Origin: Cupriavidus pauculus
GTDB taxonomy: Bacteria; Pseudomonadota; Gammaproteobacteria; Burkholderiales; Burkholderiaceae
Direction: 5' to 3'
Assembly: GCF_022179805.1 (NCBI RefSeq)
Contig: NZ_BPUO01000004.1
Span: forward strand, 310,001 to 374,000
Length of the DNA stretch: 64,000 bases
In this document: in pieces, positions 27,328-36,800 of the stretch
Numbering within the stretch: position 1 is the first letter of the stretch
Layout: each line of letters begins with the position of its first letter
Translations under genes and position numbers: made by a program
Notes under the pieces: generated by a model
Told to the model about the DNA's origin: nothing
The model's database searches: none
What the model saw: only the letters and a program-made list of their open reading frames with translations

Positions 27328-27362
27328 TGCGCAGCTTTCCCGACTCTTACGCCTCGCGCCCC

Positions 27363-28511
27363 ATGTCCGCCCCCCAATCCGACACCCTGCCCTCGCCGGC
27401 CGGCATTGCTCCGCAGTCTGTTCCCGCCACCCGCACCGCGCGCCGCCGCTCGATCCTGATCGGCCTGGGCGTGGCGCTGGCGCTACTTGCCCTGGCCTTC
27501 GGCGTGCGCTGGTGGCTGTATGGCCGCTTCATCGAAAGTACCGATGACGCGTACATCCAGGCCGACAGCGTGACGGTGGCGCCCAAGGTGAGCGGCTATG
27601 TGGCCGAGGTCTACGTGCGCGACAACCAGCAGGTGGCCGTGGGGCAGCAACTGGTGCGGCTCGACAATCGCCAGTACCAGGCCGCCAACGACGAAGCCCA
27701 GGCTAACGTCGCATCGCGACAGGCCGATGTGGCACGCGCCGATGCCGACCTGCAGCAGCAGAAGGCGCGCATCGCCCAGGCCGCCGCCGAGGTGGATGGT
27801 GCGCGGGCCAATGCCCGCTACGCGGCGTCGCAGGTGGAACGCTACGCGCCGCTGGTCAAGACGGGCGCCGAGACCGAGGAACGCACGTCCGAATTGCGCA
27901 ATGCGCAGACCCGGGCATCGACCACGCTCGCGGCCAATGAAGCGGCGCTGCGTGTGGAGCAGAGCCAGACCGTGACGCTGCAGACCCGCCTGCAGCAGGC
28001 ACGTGCCCAGTTGGAAGTGGCCGAAGCCAGCGCGCGCAAGGCGCAGCTGGACCTGGAAGACACCGTGGTGCGGGCCACCACGGCCGGCCGCGTGGCCGAC
28101 AAGGGCGTGCGCGTGGGGCAGTTCGCGCAACCGGGCACGCGGCTGCTGACCGTGGTGCCGGTGCAGGACCTCTACCTGACCGCCAATTTCAAGGAAACGC
28201 AGGTGGGCCGCATGCGTCCCGGCCAGCCCGTGACACTGCATGTCGATGCGCTGTCGGGCGAGGAACTGCATGGCGTGGTGGATAGCCTGTCGCCGGGCAC
28301 GGGCTCGCAGTTCGCGCTGCTGCCCGCGCAGAACGCCACCGGCAACTTCACCAAGATCGTGCAGCGCGTGCCGGTACGCATCCAGGTGGACGTACCCAAC
28401 GCGGCGCGGCCGGTGCTGGTGCCGGGGCTGTCCGTCGCGGTCGAAGTGGATACCCGCGACATGAAGCCCGCACAGGCGCAGGCGCCCGCCAGCGGAGCCA
28501 GCCATGGCTGA
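27363..28511 (+). CDS. HlyD/EmrA-type membrane fusion protein
   Basis: A 382-residue periplasmic adaptor. One N-terminal transmembrane helix (about 32-54) is followed by the lipoyl half-motif STDDAYIQADSVTVAPKVSGYV, a coiled-coil hairpin (about 110-215) and a beta-barrel region ending VPGLSVAVEVDTRD. It bridges the inner-membrane pump encoded next and the outer-membrane factor encoded third. The ATG at 27363 is chosen over a TTG at 27327 that lies inside the -10 region. The stop overlaps the next gene by 8 nt. Confidence 0.92.
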   Translation: MSAPQSDTLPSPAGIAPQSVPATRTARRRSILIGLGVALALLALAFGVRWWLYGRFIESTDDAYIQADSVTVAPKVSGYVAEVYVRDNQQVAVGQQLVRLDNRQYQAANDEAQANVASRQADVARADADLQQQKARIAQAAAEVDGARANARYAASQVERYAPLVKTGAETEERTSELRNAQTRASTTLAANEAALRVEQSQTVTLQTRLQQARAQLEVAEASARKAQLDLEDTVVRATTAGRVADKGVRVGQFAQPGTRLLTVVPVQDLYLTANFKETQVGRMRPGQPVTLHVDALSGEELHGVVDSLSPGTGSQFALLPAQNATGNFTKIVQRVPVRIQVDVPNAARPVLVPGLSVAVEVDTRDMKPAQAQAPASGASHG

Positions 28512-30108
28512 GGCCGTGGCAACCAGCCCGGCAGCTTCCGCCGCACAACCCGCTGCACGGCAGCCGAACGCAACGGCGGCGGACTGGATCGCCGTGGCGG
28601 CGGGTTCGCTGGGCGCGCTGCTGGCCACGCTGGATATCTCGATCACCAACTCCGCGCTGCCGCAGATCCAGGGGCAGATCGGCGCGGCCGGCACCGAGGG
28701 CACGTGGGTCTCCACGGGCTACCTGATGGCCGAGATCGTGATCATCCCGCTCACAGCATGGCTGACGCGCGTGTTCGGGCTGCGGCGCTTCCTGATGTGG
28801 AACGCGCTGCTGTTCACGGCGTTCTCGATGATGTGCGGCATGTCGCATAGCCTGACCGAGATGGTGATCGGCCGGATCGGGCAGGGCTTTGCAGGCGGGG
28901 CGATGATCCCGACCGCGCAGACCATCGTGCGTACGCGCCTGCCGCGGCACCAGATGCCCATCGGCATGTCGATGTTCGGCCTGATCGTGCTGCTGGGGCC
29001 GTTGCTGGGGCCCGTGGTGGGCGGCTGGCTGGCTGAGAACATCAACTGGCGCTGGTGCTTCTTCCTGAACCTGCCGATCACGGCCGTGCTGGTGCCGCTG
29101 CTGTACTTCGGGCTCAAGGCCGAGCGCGCCGACATCGAGGCGTTCTTCAAGGCCGACTGGCTTGGCATCGTCGGCCTGGCCATCGGGCTCAGCTCGCTGA
29201 CCGTGGTGCTGGAAGAAGGCCAGCGCGAGCAGTGGTTCGAGTCGCAATACATCGTGTACCTGTCGGCGCTGGCCGCCATCGGCCTGTCGATGATGCTGAT
29301 CAGCCAGTTCACGGCGCAGCGGCCCATCGTGCGGTTGCGGCTGCTGCTCAACAAGAACTACGCGAGTGTGATCCTGATCGTCAGCGTGGTGGGGGCCGGC
29401 CTGTATGGCGTGTCGTACCTGCTGCCGCAGTTCCTGGCCACCATTGCCGGCTACAACGCCGAGCAGGCGGGCGGCATCATGCTGCTGTCTGGGCTGCCGG
29501 CGTTTCTGCTGATGCCGGTGCTGCCGCGCATACTCGGCAAGTTCGACAGCCGCTGGCTGGTCATCACGGGCCTGATCTGCTTCTTTGCCAGTTGCATGCT
29601 CGACATCAACCTGACCGTGGACAGCGTGGGGCATGACTTCACGGTGTCACAGATCCTGCGCGGGTTTGGGCAGATCCTGGCGATGATGCCGCTGAACCAG
29701 GCGTCGATGGCAGCCGTGGCCACGCACGAGGCTGGGGACGCCGCCGGGCTCTACAACATGGCGCGCAACCTGGGTGGATCGATTGGCCTGGCGCTGCTGG
29801 GCACGCTGATCGACCGCCGCAACGCGTACCACGACTCGGTCATCCGCGAATCGGTCACCGCCAACAGCAGCATCGGGCAGGAACACATGGCGTCGAGCAT
29901 CAGCAGCTTCGTGGCCCAGGGCGGCGATTTCGCGCACGCCCAGTTGCAGGCCGTGGCCCAACTCAGCGGCGCAATCGCACGCCAGGCCGCCGTGATGACG
30001 TTCTCCGAAACCTTCTTTGCGCTCGGTATCGCGCTGCTGTGCTGCGTGCCGCTGGCGCTGCTGCTCAAGCCGCCCCGTCCGGGCGCACCCGTTTCCACCG
30101 GTCATTGA
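28504..30108 (+). CDS. DHA2-family MFS multidrug efflux pump (EmrB type)
   Basis: A 534-residue, 14-segment major facilitator protein. The D1-like motif LDISITNSALPQIQGQIGA, TGYLMAEIVIIPLTAWL, the loop RVFGLRRFLMWN and G-x-x-x-G-P-x-x-G (GPLLGPVVGGW) are DHA2 hallmarks. It should export amphipathic drugs or toxic aromatics using the proton gradient. It overlaps the adaptor gene by 8 nt and is 2 bases from the next, giving a full tripartite export operon. Confidence 0.93.
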   Translation: MAEAVATSPAASAAQPAARQPNATAADWIAVAAGSLGALLATLDISITNSALPQIQGQIGAAGTEGTWVSTGYLMAEIVIIPLTAWLTRVFGLRRFLMWNALLFTAFSMMCGMSHSLTEMVIGRIGQGFAGGAMIPTAQTIVRTRLPRHQMPIGMSMFGLIVLLGPLLGPVVGGWLAENINWRWCFFLNLPITAVLVPLLYFGLKAERADIEAFFKADWLGIVGLAIGLSSLTVVLEEGQREQWFESQYIVYLSALAAIGLSMMLISQFTAQRPIVRLRLLLNKNYASVILIVSVVGAGLYGVSYLLPQFLATIAGYNAEQAGGIMLLSGLPAFLLMPVLPRILGKFDSRWLVITGLICFFASCMLDINLTVDSVGHDFTVSQILRGFGQILAMMPLNQASMAAVATHEAGDAAGLYNMARNLGGSIGLALLGTLIDRRNAYHDSVIRESVTANSSIGQEHMASSISSFVAQGGDFAHAQLQAVAQLSGAIARQAAVMTFSETFFALGIALLCCVPLALLLKPPRPGAPVSTGH

Positions 30109-30110
30109 TC

Positions 30111-31583
30111 ATGTTCGCCATTTCACAAGCCCGGCTGCCACGCCTGCTGGCAACCGCCGCCGCACTGCTCGCCGCCGGATGCACCGTCGGTCCCGACTAT
30201 CGCAGCGCCCCTGCCGTGGCGGCCAACGCCATCGACGCGGGCAACTTCCCGCATGCCCCGGCCGTGGCCGAGCCCGCCGTGCCGCGCGCCGCCGACTGGT
30301 GGCATGCGCTGGGCGACAGCCAGCTCGACGCCCTGATCGAGACTGCGCTCAAGGACAGCCCCGACATCGATGTGGCCAGGGCCCGTGTGCGCCAGGCGCG
30401 CGCCGGGCTGAACAGCAACAAGGCCAACCTGCTGCCCAAGGTCGGCTTTGACGCGGCCATGCTGCGCACGCGCTCGCCAGACTTGTCGGCGTTGTCCGGC
30501 GAAGGATCGTCTGGCGGCGGCCGCGGGCCGCTGTCGCTCTATATCGCAAGCTTCGACGCGAGCTGGGAAATCGATCTCTTTGGCGGCACGCGCCGATCCA
30601 TCGAGGCGGCGTCGGCCGAAGCCGATGCGGCATCGGCCCAGCTTGCCGACGCGCACGTGCAACTGGCGGCCGAAGTGGCGCAAGCCTACATTGGCCTGCG
30701 CGAGCAGCAGGCCAGCCTGGCGCACCTGCTGGCGTCAGAGAAGCTTGAAGCCGACATGCTCGACCTGACGCAACAACGCCGCGCCCGGGGCGTGGCATCG
30801 CAACTGGAAGTGGAGCGTCTGCTGACGCAGGTCGACAACACGCGGGCGCAGATGTCGCCGGTGCAGGCCGGCATTGCCGAATCGTTCGACCAGCTCGCGC
30901 TGTTGACTGGCCGCGCGCCGGGCACGCTCGATGCCGAACTGACTACGTCCAAGCCGTTGCCCAACGTGCCGGAGACGGTGGCGGTGGGTGACCCCGCCGC
31001 GTTGCTGAAAGCGCGTCCCGATATCCGCGCGGCCGAACGCCGCCTGGCGTCGAGCACGGCGCAGATCGGCGTGCGCCGCGCCGACTGGTTTCCGAAGCTG
31101 TCGCTGCTGGGGTCGCTGGGCTTCAGCGCGATGGACCCGGGCCACCTCGTGCGCAAGGACAACGGCACGTGGCTTACACTGCCGCGCCTGCAATGGAACA
31201 TTCTTGATTTCGGCCGCGTGGCAGCAGGTGTGGATAGCGCCGAAGGCGGCCGCGACGAAGCGGAAGCCAACTATCGCGGCACGGTGCTGAAGGCATTGCG
31301 CGATGCCGACGTGGCGCTGTCGCGCTACGGCCATCAGCGCGAGCACGTGGTGGTGTTGCGCCGAGTGGAAGCGTCGTCAGAGCGTGCCTCCACGCTGCAG
31401 CAGCAACGCTACCGTGCCGGCACGGCCAGCATGCTCGAATGGCTGGATGTGGAGCGCACCCGCGTGGTGGCCCAGCAGAACCGCATCTCCGGCGATGCGG
31501 ACCTGCTCAAGGACTACGTGTCGCTGCAGAAGTCATTGGGACTGGGCTGGCAGACGGCAGCTGCCAGCCAGCCCGCATCCTGA
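30111..31583 (+). CDS. NodT-family outer-membrane efflux lipoprotein
   Basis: A 490-residue TolC-like channel subunit. The signal peptide ends in the lipobox LLAAGC, followed by TVGPDY, the signature of RND/EmrAB outer-membrane factors. Two OEP repeats with long Ala/Gln-rich helices follow (for example QLADAHVQLAAEVAQAYIGLREQQ). It is two bases after the pump gene and completes the export path to the medium. The ATG at 30111 gives the only complete signal peptide. Confidence 0.92.
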   Translation: MFAISQARLPRLLATAAALLAAGCTVGPDYRSAPAVAANAIDAGNFPHAPAVAEPAVPRAADWWHALGDSQLDALIETALKDSPDIDVARARVRQARAGLNSNKANLLPKVGFDAAMLRTRSPDLSALSGEGSSGGGRGPLSLYIASFDASWEIDLFGGTRRSIEAASAEADAASAQLADAHVQLAAEVAQAYIGLREQQASLAHLLASEKLEADMLDLTQQRRARGVASQLEVERLLTQVDNTRAQMSPVQAGIAESFDQLALLTGRAPGTLDAELTTSKPLPNVPETVAVGDPAALLKARPDIRAAERRLASSTAQIGVRRADWFPKLSLLGSLGFSAMDPGHLVRKDNGTWLTLPRLQWNILDFGRVAAGVDSAEGGRDEAEANYRGTVLKALRDADVALSRYGHQREHVVVLRRVEASSERASTLQQQRYRAGTASMLEWLDVERTRVVAQQNRISGDADLLKDYVSLQKSLGLGWQTAAASQPAS

Positions 31584-31602
31584 ACGCCAGCGGCTCAGGC
31601 CA

Positions 31603-33027
31603 TCACTCCGAAGCCGCCGCCTTCACCATGGGCGGCTGCTGCCAGCTGCCGTTGGTCGCCTCGGGCTTCGGCAAGTACATGCGCAGCATCACGTAGAACG
31701 GGCCGGCGGGCGCCGGCAGCCAGTTCTGCCGCGCGTCGCCCGCCGGCGCATCGTGCTGGACATGCAGAGTGATGCCGCCATCGGCGTCGCGCTTCAGCGA
31801 CTGCAGCATGCGTGAGTTGATCAGATACCGGTTGATCGGGTTGTCGACCAGCAGCTTCGACTTGCCGTCGTACATCGTGATCGACCAGAACGAGTTGGCC
31901 GGCGGCAGCGCATCCTTGCTGAAACGCAACGTGTAACGTGCCCCGTTGGTGCTGTTGAGTGGCTTGTTGTCCGCATCGGTGTAGTAGCCCGAGTACAGCG
32001 CCTCGGCCGCCGTGTTGCCGTAGATGCCAAGCGCCGCCCCGGCATACCGGTACAGGTAGTTGTTCTTCAGGGCGGCTCGCGATCCGAACAGGTCGCCGCT
32101 GCTCACCTTGCGCGTGCGCAACTGCGTCACCTGGAACGTCTGCAGTTCCTTCTTCGCGTCGGCAATGCCGGCTTCCATCGCCTGGCGGATCTCGGGTGTC
32201 AGCGCCTTTTCGTCGAAGGTCTTGCCCGGCCCCACGTCGATGGCCGCCAGCCGCTGCATCAGGGCAGTCTCGCCCGGGTCGGCCGGCGCCAGCCCCAGCA
32301 TGAAGTTCAAGTAACGGAACAGCGCCGGGCTATCGGTCATGCCCGGTTGCGGCGCCGGCCAGTCGATCGACGGCTGCGCCGGCGGCGCCGGGCGCTTCAG
32401 GAAGGCCGACAGCGTTTGCACCCGGTAGCCCTTCTGGATCTGCTCCACGCGCGGCAGGTCGGCATCGTCGAACAGCTGCGTGCGATAGAGCGCGTAGGCG
32501 ATGCGCGATTCGCTGCGCAGCACACGGTCGATGCCGGGCGGCGTAGCGCCCTGCCAGTCCGGGCCGACGATCATGAAGCGGCCGCCGCCATTGCCGGTCT
32601 CGCGCGTGCCCAGGTAGCCGAAGATCTGCGTGTAGATGTCGAGCATTTGTACCGAGTAATACCGGCTGGCTTCCACGGCGGGCAGTGTCAGCACCATGGG
32701 CTCCGCGCGCAGGTCCAGCCAGGCGAGTGAGTACGGCGTGTCCGCGTTGGGCGTGATGATGGCGGTGTCTTTCGGAGAAAACGTGCCGACGCTATGGCCA
32801 ATCCGGTTGAGCGGCGCCTTGAAGTTCGGGTCGGTGTTGTCCAGCGCCTGGGCATGCAGCGTCTTGTACGACTCCACCACGGGATAGCCGTAGATATACG
32901 CCTCGCGGGCCAAGGCGCGCGCCTGGTCGGGCGAGGCGGTCATGGCGGTTGCTGCGCCGCAAGGCAGCGCCAGCACGGTGGCCCCGGCGCCAGCCATCAG
33001 CCAGCGGCGGCTGGTCTTCCACATCAT
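31603..33027 (-). CDS. DUF1254/DUF1214 exported protein
   Basis: A 474-residue protein. A twin-arginine-like signal (SRRWLMAGAGATVLALP) precedes a DUF1254 domain (about 40-170; AREAYIYGYPVVESYK, NADTPYSLAWLDLRAEP) and a C-terminal DUF1214 domain (about 350-460; ARYTLRFSKDALPPANSFWSITMYD). This domain pair is widespread in proteobacteria, but its role is unproven. It is convergent with the efflux operon, with 19 bases between stops. Confidence 0.88.
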   Translation of the reverse strand: MMWKTSRRWLMAGAGATVLALPCGAATAMTASPDQARALAREAYIYGYPVVESYKTLHAQALDNTDPNFKAPLNRIGHSVGTFSPKDTAIITPNADTPYSLAWLDLRAEPMVLTLPAVEASRYYSVQMLDIYTQIFGYLGTRETGNGGGRFMIVGPDWQGATPPGIDRVLRSESRIAYALYRTQLFDDADLPRVEQIQKGYRVQTLSAFLKRPAPPAQPSIDWPAPQPGMTDSPALFRYLNFMLGLAPADPGETALMQRLAAIDVGPGKTFDEKALTPEIRQAMEAGIADAKKELQTFQVTQLRTRKVSSGDLFGSRAALKNNYLYRYAGAALGIYGNTAAEALYSGYYTDADNKPLNSTNGARYTLRFSKDALPPANSFWSITMYDGKSKLLVDNPINRYLINSRMLQSLKRDADGGITLHVQHDAPAGDARQNWLPAPAGPFYVMLRMYLPKPEATNGSWQQPPMVKAAASE

Positions 33028-33320
33028 TGTCGTTCTCCCTGGATATTGTCTTCACGTCATGTGCCGCCAGTGGCGCGGCGGCACGATTCTGCGCTGTCTT
33101 GACGATTCGGTTTTTGCTTTCGCGCAGAGTGTGCGGGTGCAGCATATGCAGGAGAAACGCCGACATCGGAACCGGACGAATTCCACTTTTGTGCACGCGG
33201 GGCGCCCCGCACACTGCCAAGTGGATAGAATCGCCGTGGGCATTCGACCTGCGGCGCCGGTTGCAACAATGTGTGACAGGCGGGTGGAGATCGGGATGCA
33301 GAACAACAGGCACAGCACCC

Positions 33321-34187
33321 ATGCACTTCAACGCCAACGACAGCATCCTGGTCAACATCATCACCAGCATCGTGGTCATCCTGGCCGGCACGCTGGTGGT
33401 CAAGCTGATCAACCGGTTTTTCTCGGCACGGCTGCAGGCCGACAACCGGGGCAGCTATCGCGCCTGGACGGTGGCATCGCGCAACCTCGTGGCGGCGGTG
33501 GTCTTCCTGCTGTTGCTGGGCATCTGGGTGTCGGAGCTCAAGAGCGTGGCCATCTCGCTGGCGGCGTTCGCGGCGGCCTTGCTGCTGGTCGGCAAGGAAC
33601 TGGTGATGTGCTTTCTGGGCGCGTTCATGCGCATGATCACGCGCCCGTTCCAGCTGGGCGACCTGGTGGAGATCGGCCCGTTCGGCGGCGAAGTCATAGA
33701 CATGGACGTCATGTCCACCACGCTGGTGGAAGTGGCCGCTGCACGCCAGTACACGGGCTTCACGGTGCAGGTGCCGAACAGCATGCTGCTGACCACGGCC
33801 GTGCGCAACCATTCGCAGGCAGGGGCCTATACGCTAGACATGGTGCGCATTCCGCTGGCCGTGGGCGACGACCCCGAGGCGGTGGAAGCGCTGCTGATAC
33901 AGGTGGCGCGCCGCGCGTGCGAGGGCTTCATGGAGGAAGCGGGCCGCACGCTGCGCCGGTATGGCGACATGCGCTTTGTCGATCTGTCGCAGTTCGAGCC
34001 GCGCGTGATCTTCGAACCGTTCGACGTGACGCGCTACGACGCCGTGGTGCGCTTTCCGGTGCCGGTCAGTGCGCGGCTGGCGGTGGCGCAGCAAATCGTG
34101 CGCGGCTACTACCGCGAGCGTGCCACGGCGGCGGCCAACGCTTCGCTTGCACCGGCCGACACCGACACTCCGCTGGCACAGCCATAG
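33321..34187 (+). CDS. Small mechanosensitive channel (MscS family)
   Basis: A 288-residue protein with three hydrophobic segments (about 10-30, 55-80 and 85-110). The pore helix/beta-domain junction GKELVMCFLGAFMRMITRPFQLGDLVEIG is characteristic of MscS. A soluble C-terminal domain follows. The family releases solutes on hypo-osmotic shock. The frame stays open upstream without recognisable content, so the ATG at 33321 is used; the Shine-Dalgarno is weak. The 293-base gap before it shows no feature. Confidence 0.85.
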   Translation: MHFNANDSILVNIITSIVVILAGTLVVKLINRFFSARLQADNRGSYRAWTVASRNLVAAVVFLLLLGIWVSELKSVAISLAAFAAALLLVGKELVMCFLGAFMRMITRPFQLGDLVEIGPFGGEVIDMDVMSTTLVEVAAARQYTGFTVQVPNSMLLTTAVRNHSQAGAYTLDMVRIPLAVGDDPEAVEALLIQVARRACEGFMEEAGRTLRRYGDMRFVDLSQFEPRVIFEPFDVTRYDAVVRFPVPVSARLAVAQQIVRGYYRERATAAANASLAPADTDTPLAQP

Positions 34188-34236
34188 CCCCCGCGCCGGC
34201 CGTGCCGGCCCTGCCAGGACCATCGAGGAGACAAGC

Positions 34237-35865
34237 ATGGCGCAGGCACTGAGTCGATGGTCCGTCGCGAGCATGGCGCCGCGCTGGCGCAGCATGCCGC
34301 TGGCGTGGATGGTGCTGGTGTCCTTCTGCCTGGCGCTGCTGGGCGGTTGCGCGAGCCTGCCCGCCAACGCCGGGCGCACGCCCACCTACGCGGCCACCGA
34401 TACCGGCAATACGCTGCTGGCGCGGTCGCTGGCCCCGCGCCTGGCCCAGAATCCGGGCCAGTCGATCTTCTATCCGCTGGGCGCCGGGCCCGATGCGCTG
34501 ACCGCGCGCATGGCGCTGGCGCGGGCGGCGCAGAAGACGCTGGACGTCCAGTACTACATCTACGACATCGACACCACGGGCAGCGCGCTGCTGGGCGAAC
34601 TGATCGACGCCGCCGACCGTGGCGTGCGCGTGCGCATCCTGATGGACGACATCCATACGGCCAAGCAGGACAAGACCTGGGCCGCGCTCGATTCGCATCC
34701 CAATATCGAGGTGCGAATCTTCAACCCGTTTGCCAACCGCAAGGCGCGCTGGCTGGAGCTGGTGTGGGACTTCGGCCGGCTCAACCGGCGCATGCACAAC
34801 AAGCAACTGACCGTCGACAACCTGGTGTCCATCATGGGCGGGCGCAATATCGGCGATGCCTACTTCGCGGCCAAGCCCGACATGGCTTTCAGCGATCTCG
34901 ACGTGATGGTGGCGGGGCCGGTGGTGCCGGCCGCCAGCAAGGTCTTCGACGCCTACTGGAATAGCGACCTGGCGTATCCGGTGGCCACGCTGACGCCCGA
35001 AGGCAAGGAGGCGCCGGGTGAACTGCGGGCCTTCCGCAAGCAGATCGAGGCGCGCGGCGACATGGCGCGCGCCAGCCCGTTCGTGCAGGAACTGCTCGAT
35101 TCCGGGCTGGCCAAGGGGATCGAGGTGGGCCACCTGCCCGGCTTCATGGGTCCGGCCAGCGTGATCGCCGACAAGCCCGACAAGGTCGAGGAGGACGAAG
35201 ACGATCCGTCGACGCACGCCATTCCGCAGTTGCGCGCCATGATGGACAAGGCGCGGACCGAACTGGTGCTGGTGTCGCCATACTTCGTGCTCGACGACGA
35301 GAACGAGAAGTGGCTGACGAACATGGTCAAGCGCGGCGTGAAGGTGCGTGTGCTCACCAATTCGTTCGCGGCCACCGACGTGGCGGCCGTGCATGCGGGC
35401 TACGCGCCGCGCCGCAAGAGCCTGCTGCGGTCCGGCATCGAACTGTGGGAACTGAAGCCTACGGTGGGCAACGCCGAACTGATGCGCGGCCGCGCGTCGA
35501 AGAGCCGCATGTTCGCGTCGAGCCGTGCCAGCCTGCATGCCAAGGCCTATGTGGTTGACCGCCAGCAGTTGTTCATCGGCTCGATGAACCTGGACCCGCG
35601 ATCGATCAAGCTCAATACCGAGATGGGCGTGGTACTGCAGAGCCCGGCGCTGGCGAAGCAGCTGGTGGAGGATATGGACCGGCGGCTGCCGGAGATTGCC
35701 TACCACGTGCAGTTGAAGAAGGGCGAGAACGGCTCGGAATCGCTGACGTGGACCACCCGCGACAGCGGCAAGGAAACCACCTACGACAGCGAGCCCGACA
35801 TGAATGTGTGGCAGCACATGGGCATCGGCGTGCTGCAGATCCTGCCGGTGGAAGACCAGCTATAG
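34237..35865 (+). CDS. Phospholipase D-like lipoprotein (cardiolipin synthase C type)
   Basis: A 542-residue protein with a lipobox (LALLGGC) and two HKD catalytic halves: His187 in HNKQLTVDNLVSIMGGRNIGD and His434 in HAKAYVVDRQQLFIGSMNLDPRS. This arrangement and length fit the ClsC/YmdC group, which makes cardiolipin or transfers phosphatidyl groups at the membrane. GAGGAG lies 7 nt before the ATG at 34237. An acidic insert, KVEEDEDDPS, sits between the two halves. It follows the MscS gene by 49 bases and may be co-transcribed. Confidence 0.9.
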   Translation: MAQALSRWSVASMAPRWRSMPLAWMVLVSFCLALLGGCASLPANAGRTPTYAATDTGNTLLARSLAPRLAQNPGQSIFYPLGAGPDALTARMALARAAQKTLDVQYYIYDIDTTGSALLGELIDAADRGVRVRILMDDIHTAKQDKTWAALDSHPNIEVRIFNPFANRKARWLELVWDFGRLNRRMHNKQLTVDNLVSIMGGRNIGDAYFAAKPDMAFSDLDVMVAGPVVPAASKVFDAYWNSDLAYPVATLTPEGKEAPGELRAFRKQIEARGDMARASPFVQELLDSGLAKGIEVGHLPGFMGPASVIADKPDKVEEDEDDPSTHAIPQLRAMMDKARTELVLVSPYFVLDDENEKWLTNMVKRGVKVRVLTNSFAATDVAAVHAGYAPRRKSLLRSGIELWELKPTVGNAELMRGRASKSRMFASSRASLHAKAYVVDRQQLFIGSMNLDPRSIKLNTEMGVVLQSPALAKQLVEDMDRRLPEIAYHVQLKKGENGSESLTWTTRDSGKETTYDSEPDMNVWQHMGIGVLQILPVEDQL

Positions 35866-35887
35866 CGCTGGCGGGATCAGGTGCTGC

Positions 35888-36289
35888 CTAGGCGTCCGGC
35901 GCGGCAGCATCGAGGTTGCGGGGCTGCAGCAGTTGCAGCAGATACTCCTGCAGTCGCGACAGTTCCAGCGCGATACCGCCCGGAAACCCCTGCCGGCCGC
36001 CGCGCTCGTCGATCAGCAGCGCAGCCACGAAGGCCGACACTGCCGACGCATTGCCCAACGCGGCCAGCTGGTTGCCAATGCGCGGGTAGGCGTAGAACAG
36101 TTCCAGCGGACGGAATTCGCGCGGCAACTGGGCCAGCCACCGCAGCGCCACGGGCGTGAGCGACAGGTTGATCCGGTCCGGCGGCTGCCGCATTTCGCTC
36201 CAGTCGGCCTGCACCGATGCGGACGGGTCGCCGTCCAGTACCTTCTTGGCTTCTTCGACCGTGACGAATTCGAACGATAGGGGATCCAT
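35888..36289 (-). CDS. Conserved hypothetical protein
   Basis: A 133-residue, probably cytoplasmic protein beginning MDPLSFEFVTVEEAKKVLDGD. The central part (PVALRWLAQLPREFRPLELFYAYPRIGNQLAAL) contains a well-spaced amphipathic pattern and no membrane segment. Codon composition equals its neighbours. The start at 36289 is used because the in-frame extension to 36328 has no ribosome site. I recognise no named domain. Confidence 0.7.
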   Translation of the reverse strand: MDPLSFEFVTVEEAKKVLDGDPSASVQADWSEMRQPPDRINLSLTPVALRWLAQLPREFRPLELFYAYPRIGNQLAALGNASAVSAFVAALLIDERGGRQGFPGGIALELSRLQEYLLQLLQPRNLDAAAPDA

Positions 36290-36521
36290 GGTGGTGGCTC
36301 GGTATAGGGCGTGAGGCGGACGGCTCACCCGCGCAGGGTCAGATTTCGCGCCGTCGCCATGTTAACGGACGCCGTTCAGGAATATGTAGCGATTACCTTT
36401 CAGTCCCTTGTTTTCAGTCCCAATCAGCCAGGTCGTCCCAAATCTCATGGCAGGTTGCCGGAACGCTCATGGCAGGCGCGCGTCGGTTTGCCAGACTTGC
36501 ACCATGAACTGGAGCGTTGCC

Positions 36522-36800
36522 ATGACCTGGGATCTGTTGATCGAATCGGACTGCGTACCCGTGACTTTGCGCGCGGGCGCCAGTGTGACCTGCCACGCCG
36601 GGCGGCTTTGGATCACCGTGGAAAGCCGGCACGCCATGCCATCGGCCGATATCGTGCTGGCGCCCGGGCAGCAATGCCACGTGGCGGAAGACGGCATCTA
36701 CTTTCTCAGTGCGCTGAGGGGCGTGGGACGGGGCAGTGGCGCAGCGCAATGCCGTATCACGCCGGCCGGCCATCAGCGGCTGGTGCTGCGCCCGATCTGA
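36522..36800 (+). CDS. DUF2917 family protein
   Basis: A 92-residue protein of the small beta-rich DUF2917 family, seen in GRLWITVESRHAMPSADIVLAPGQQCHV followed by a hydrophobic strand. These occur mostly in Burkholderiales and have no known function. GGAG lies 7 nt before the ATG at 36522; an upstream ATG at 36504 lacks this. Its last 44 bases overlap the convergent LysR gene. Confidence 0.75.
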   Translation: MTWDLLIESDCVPVTLRAGASVTCHAGRLWITVESRHAMPSADIVLAPGQQCHVAEDGIYFLSALRGVGRGSGAAQCRITPAGHQRLVLRPI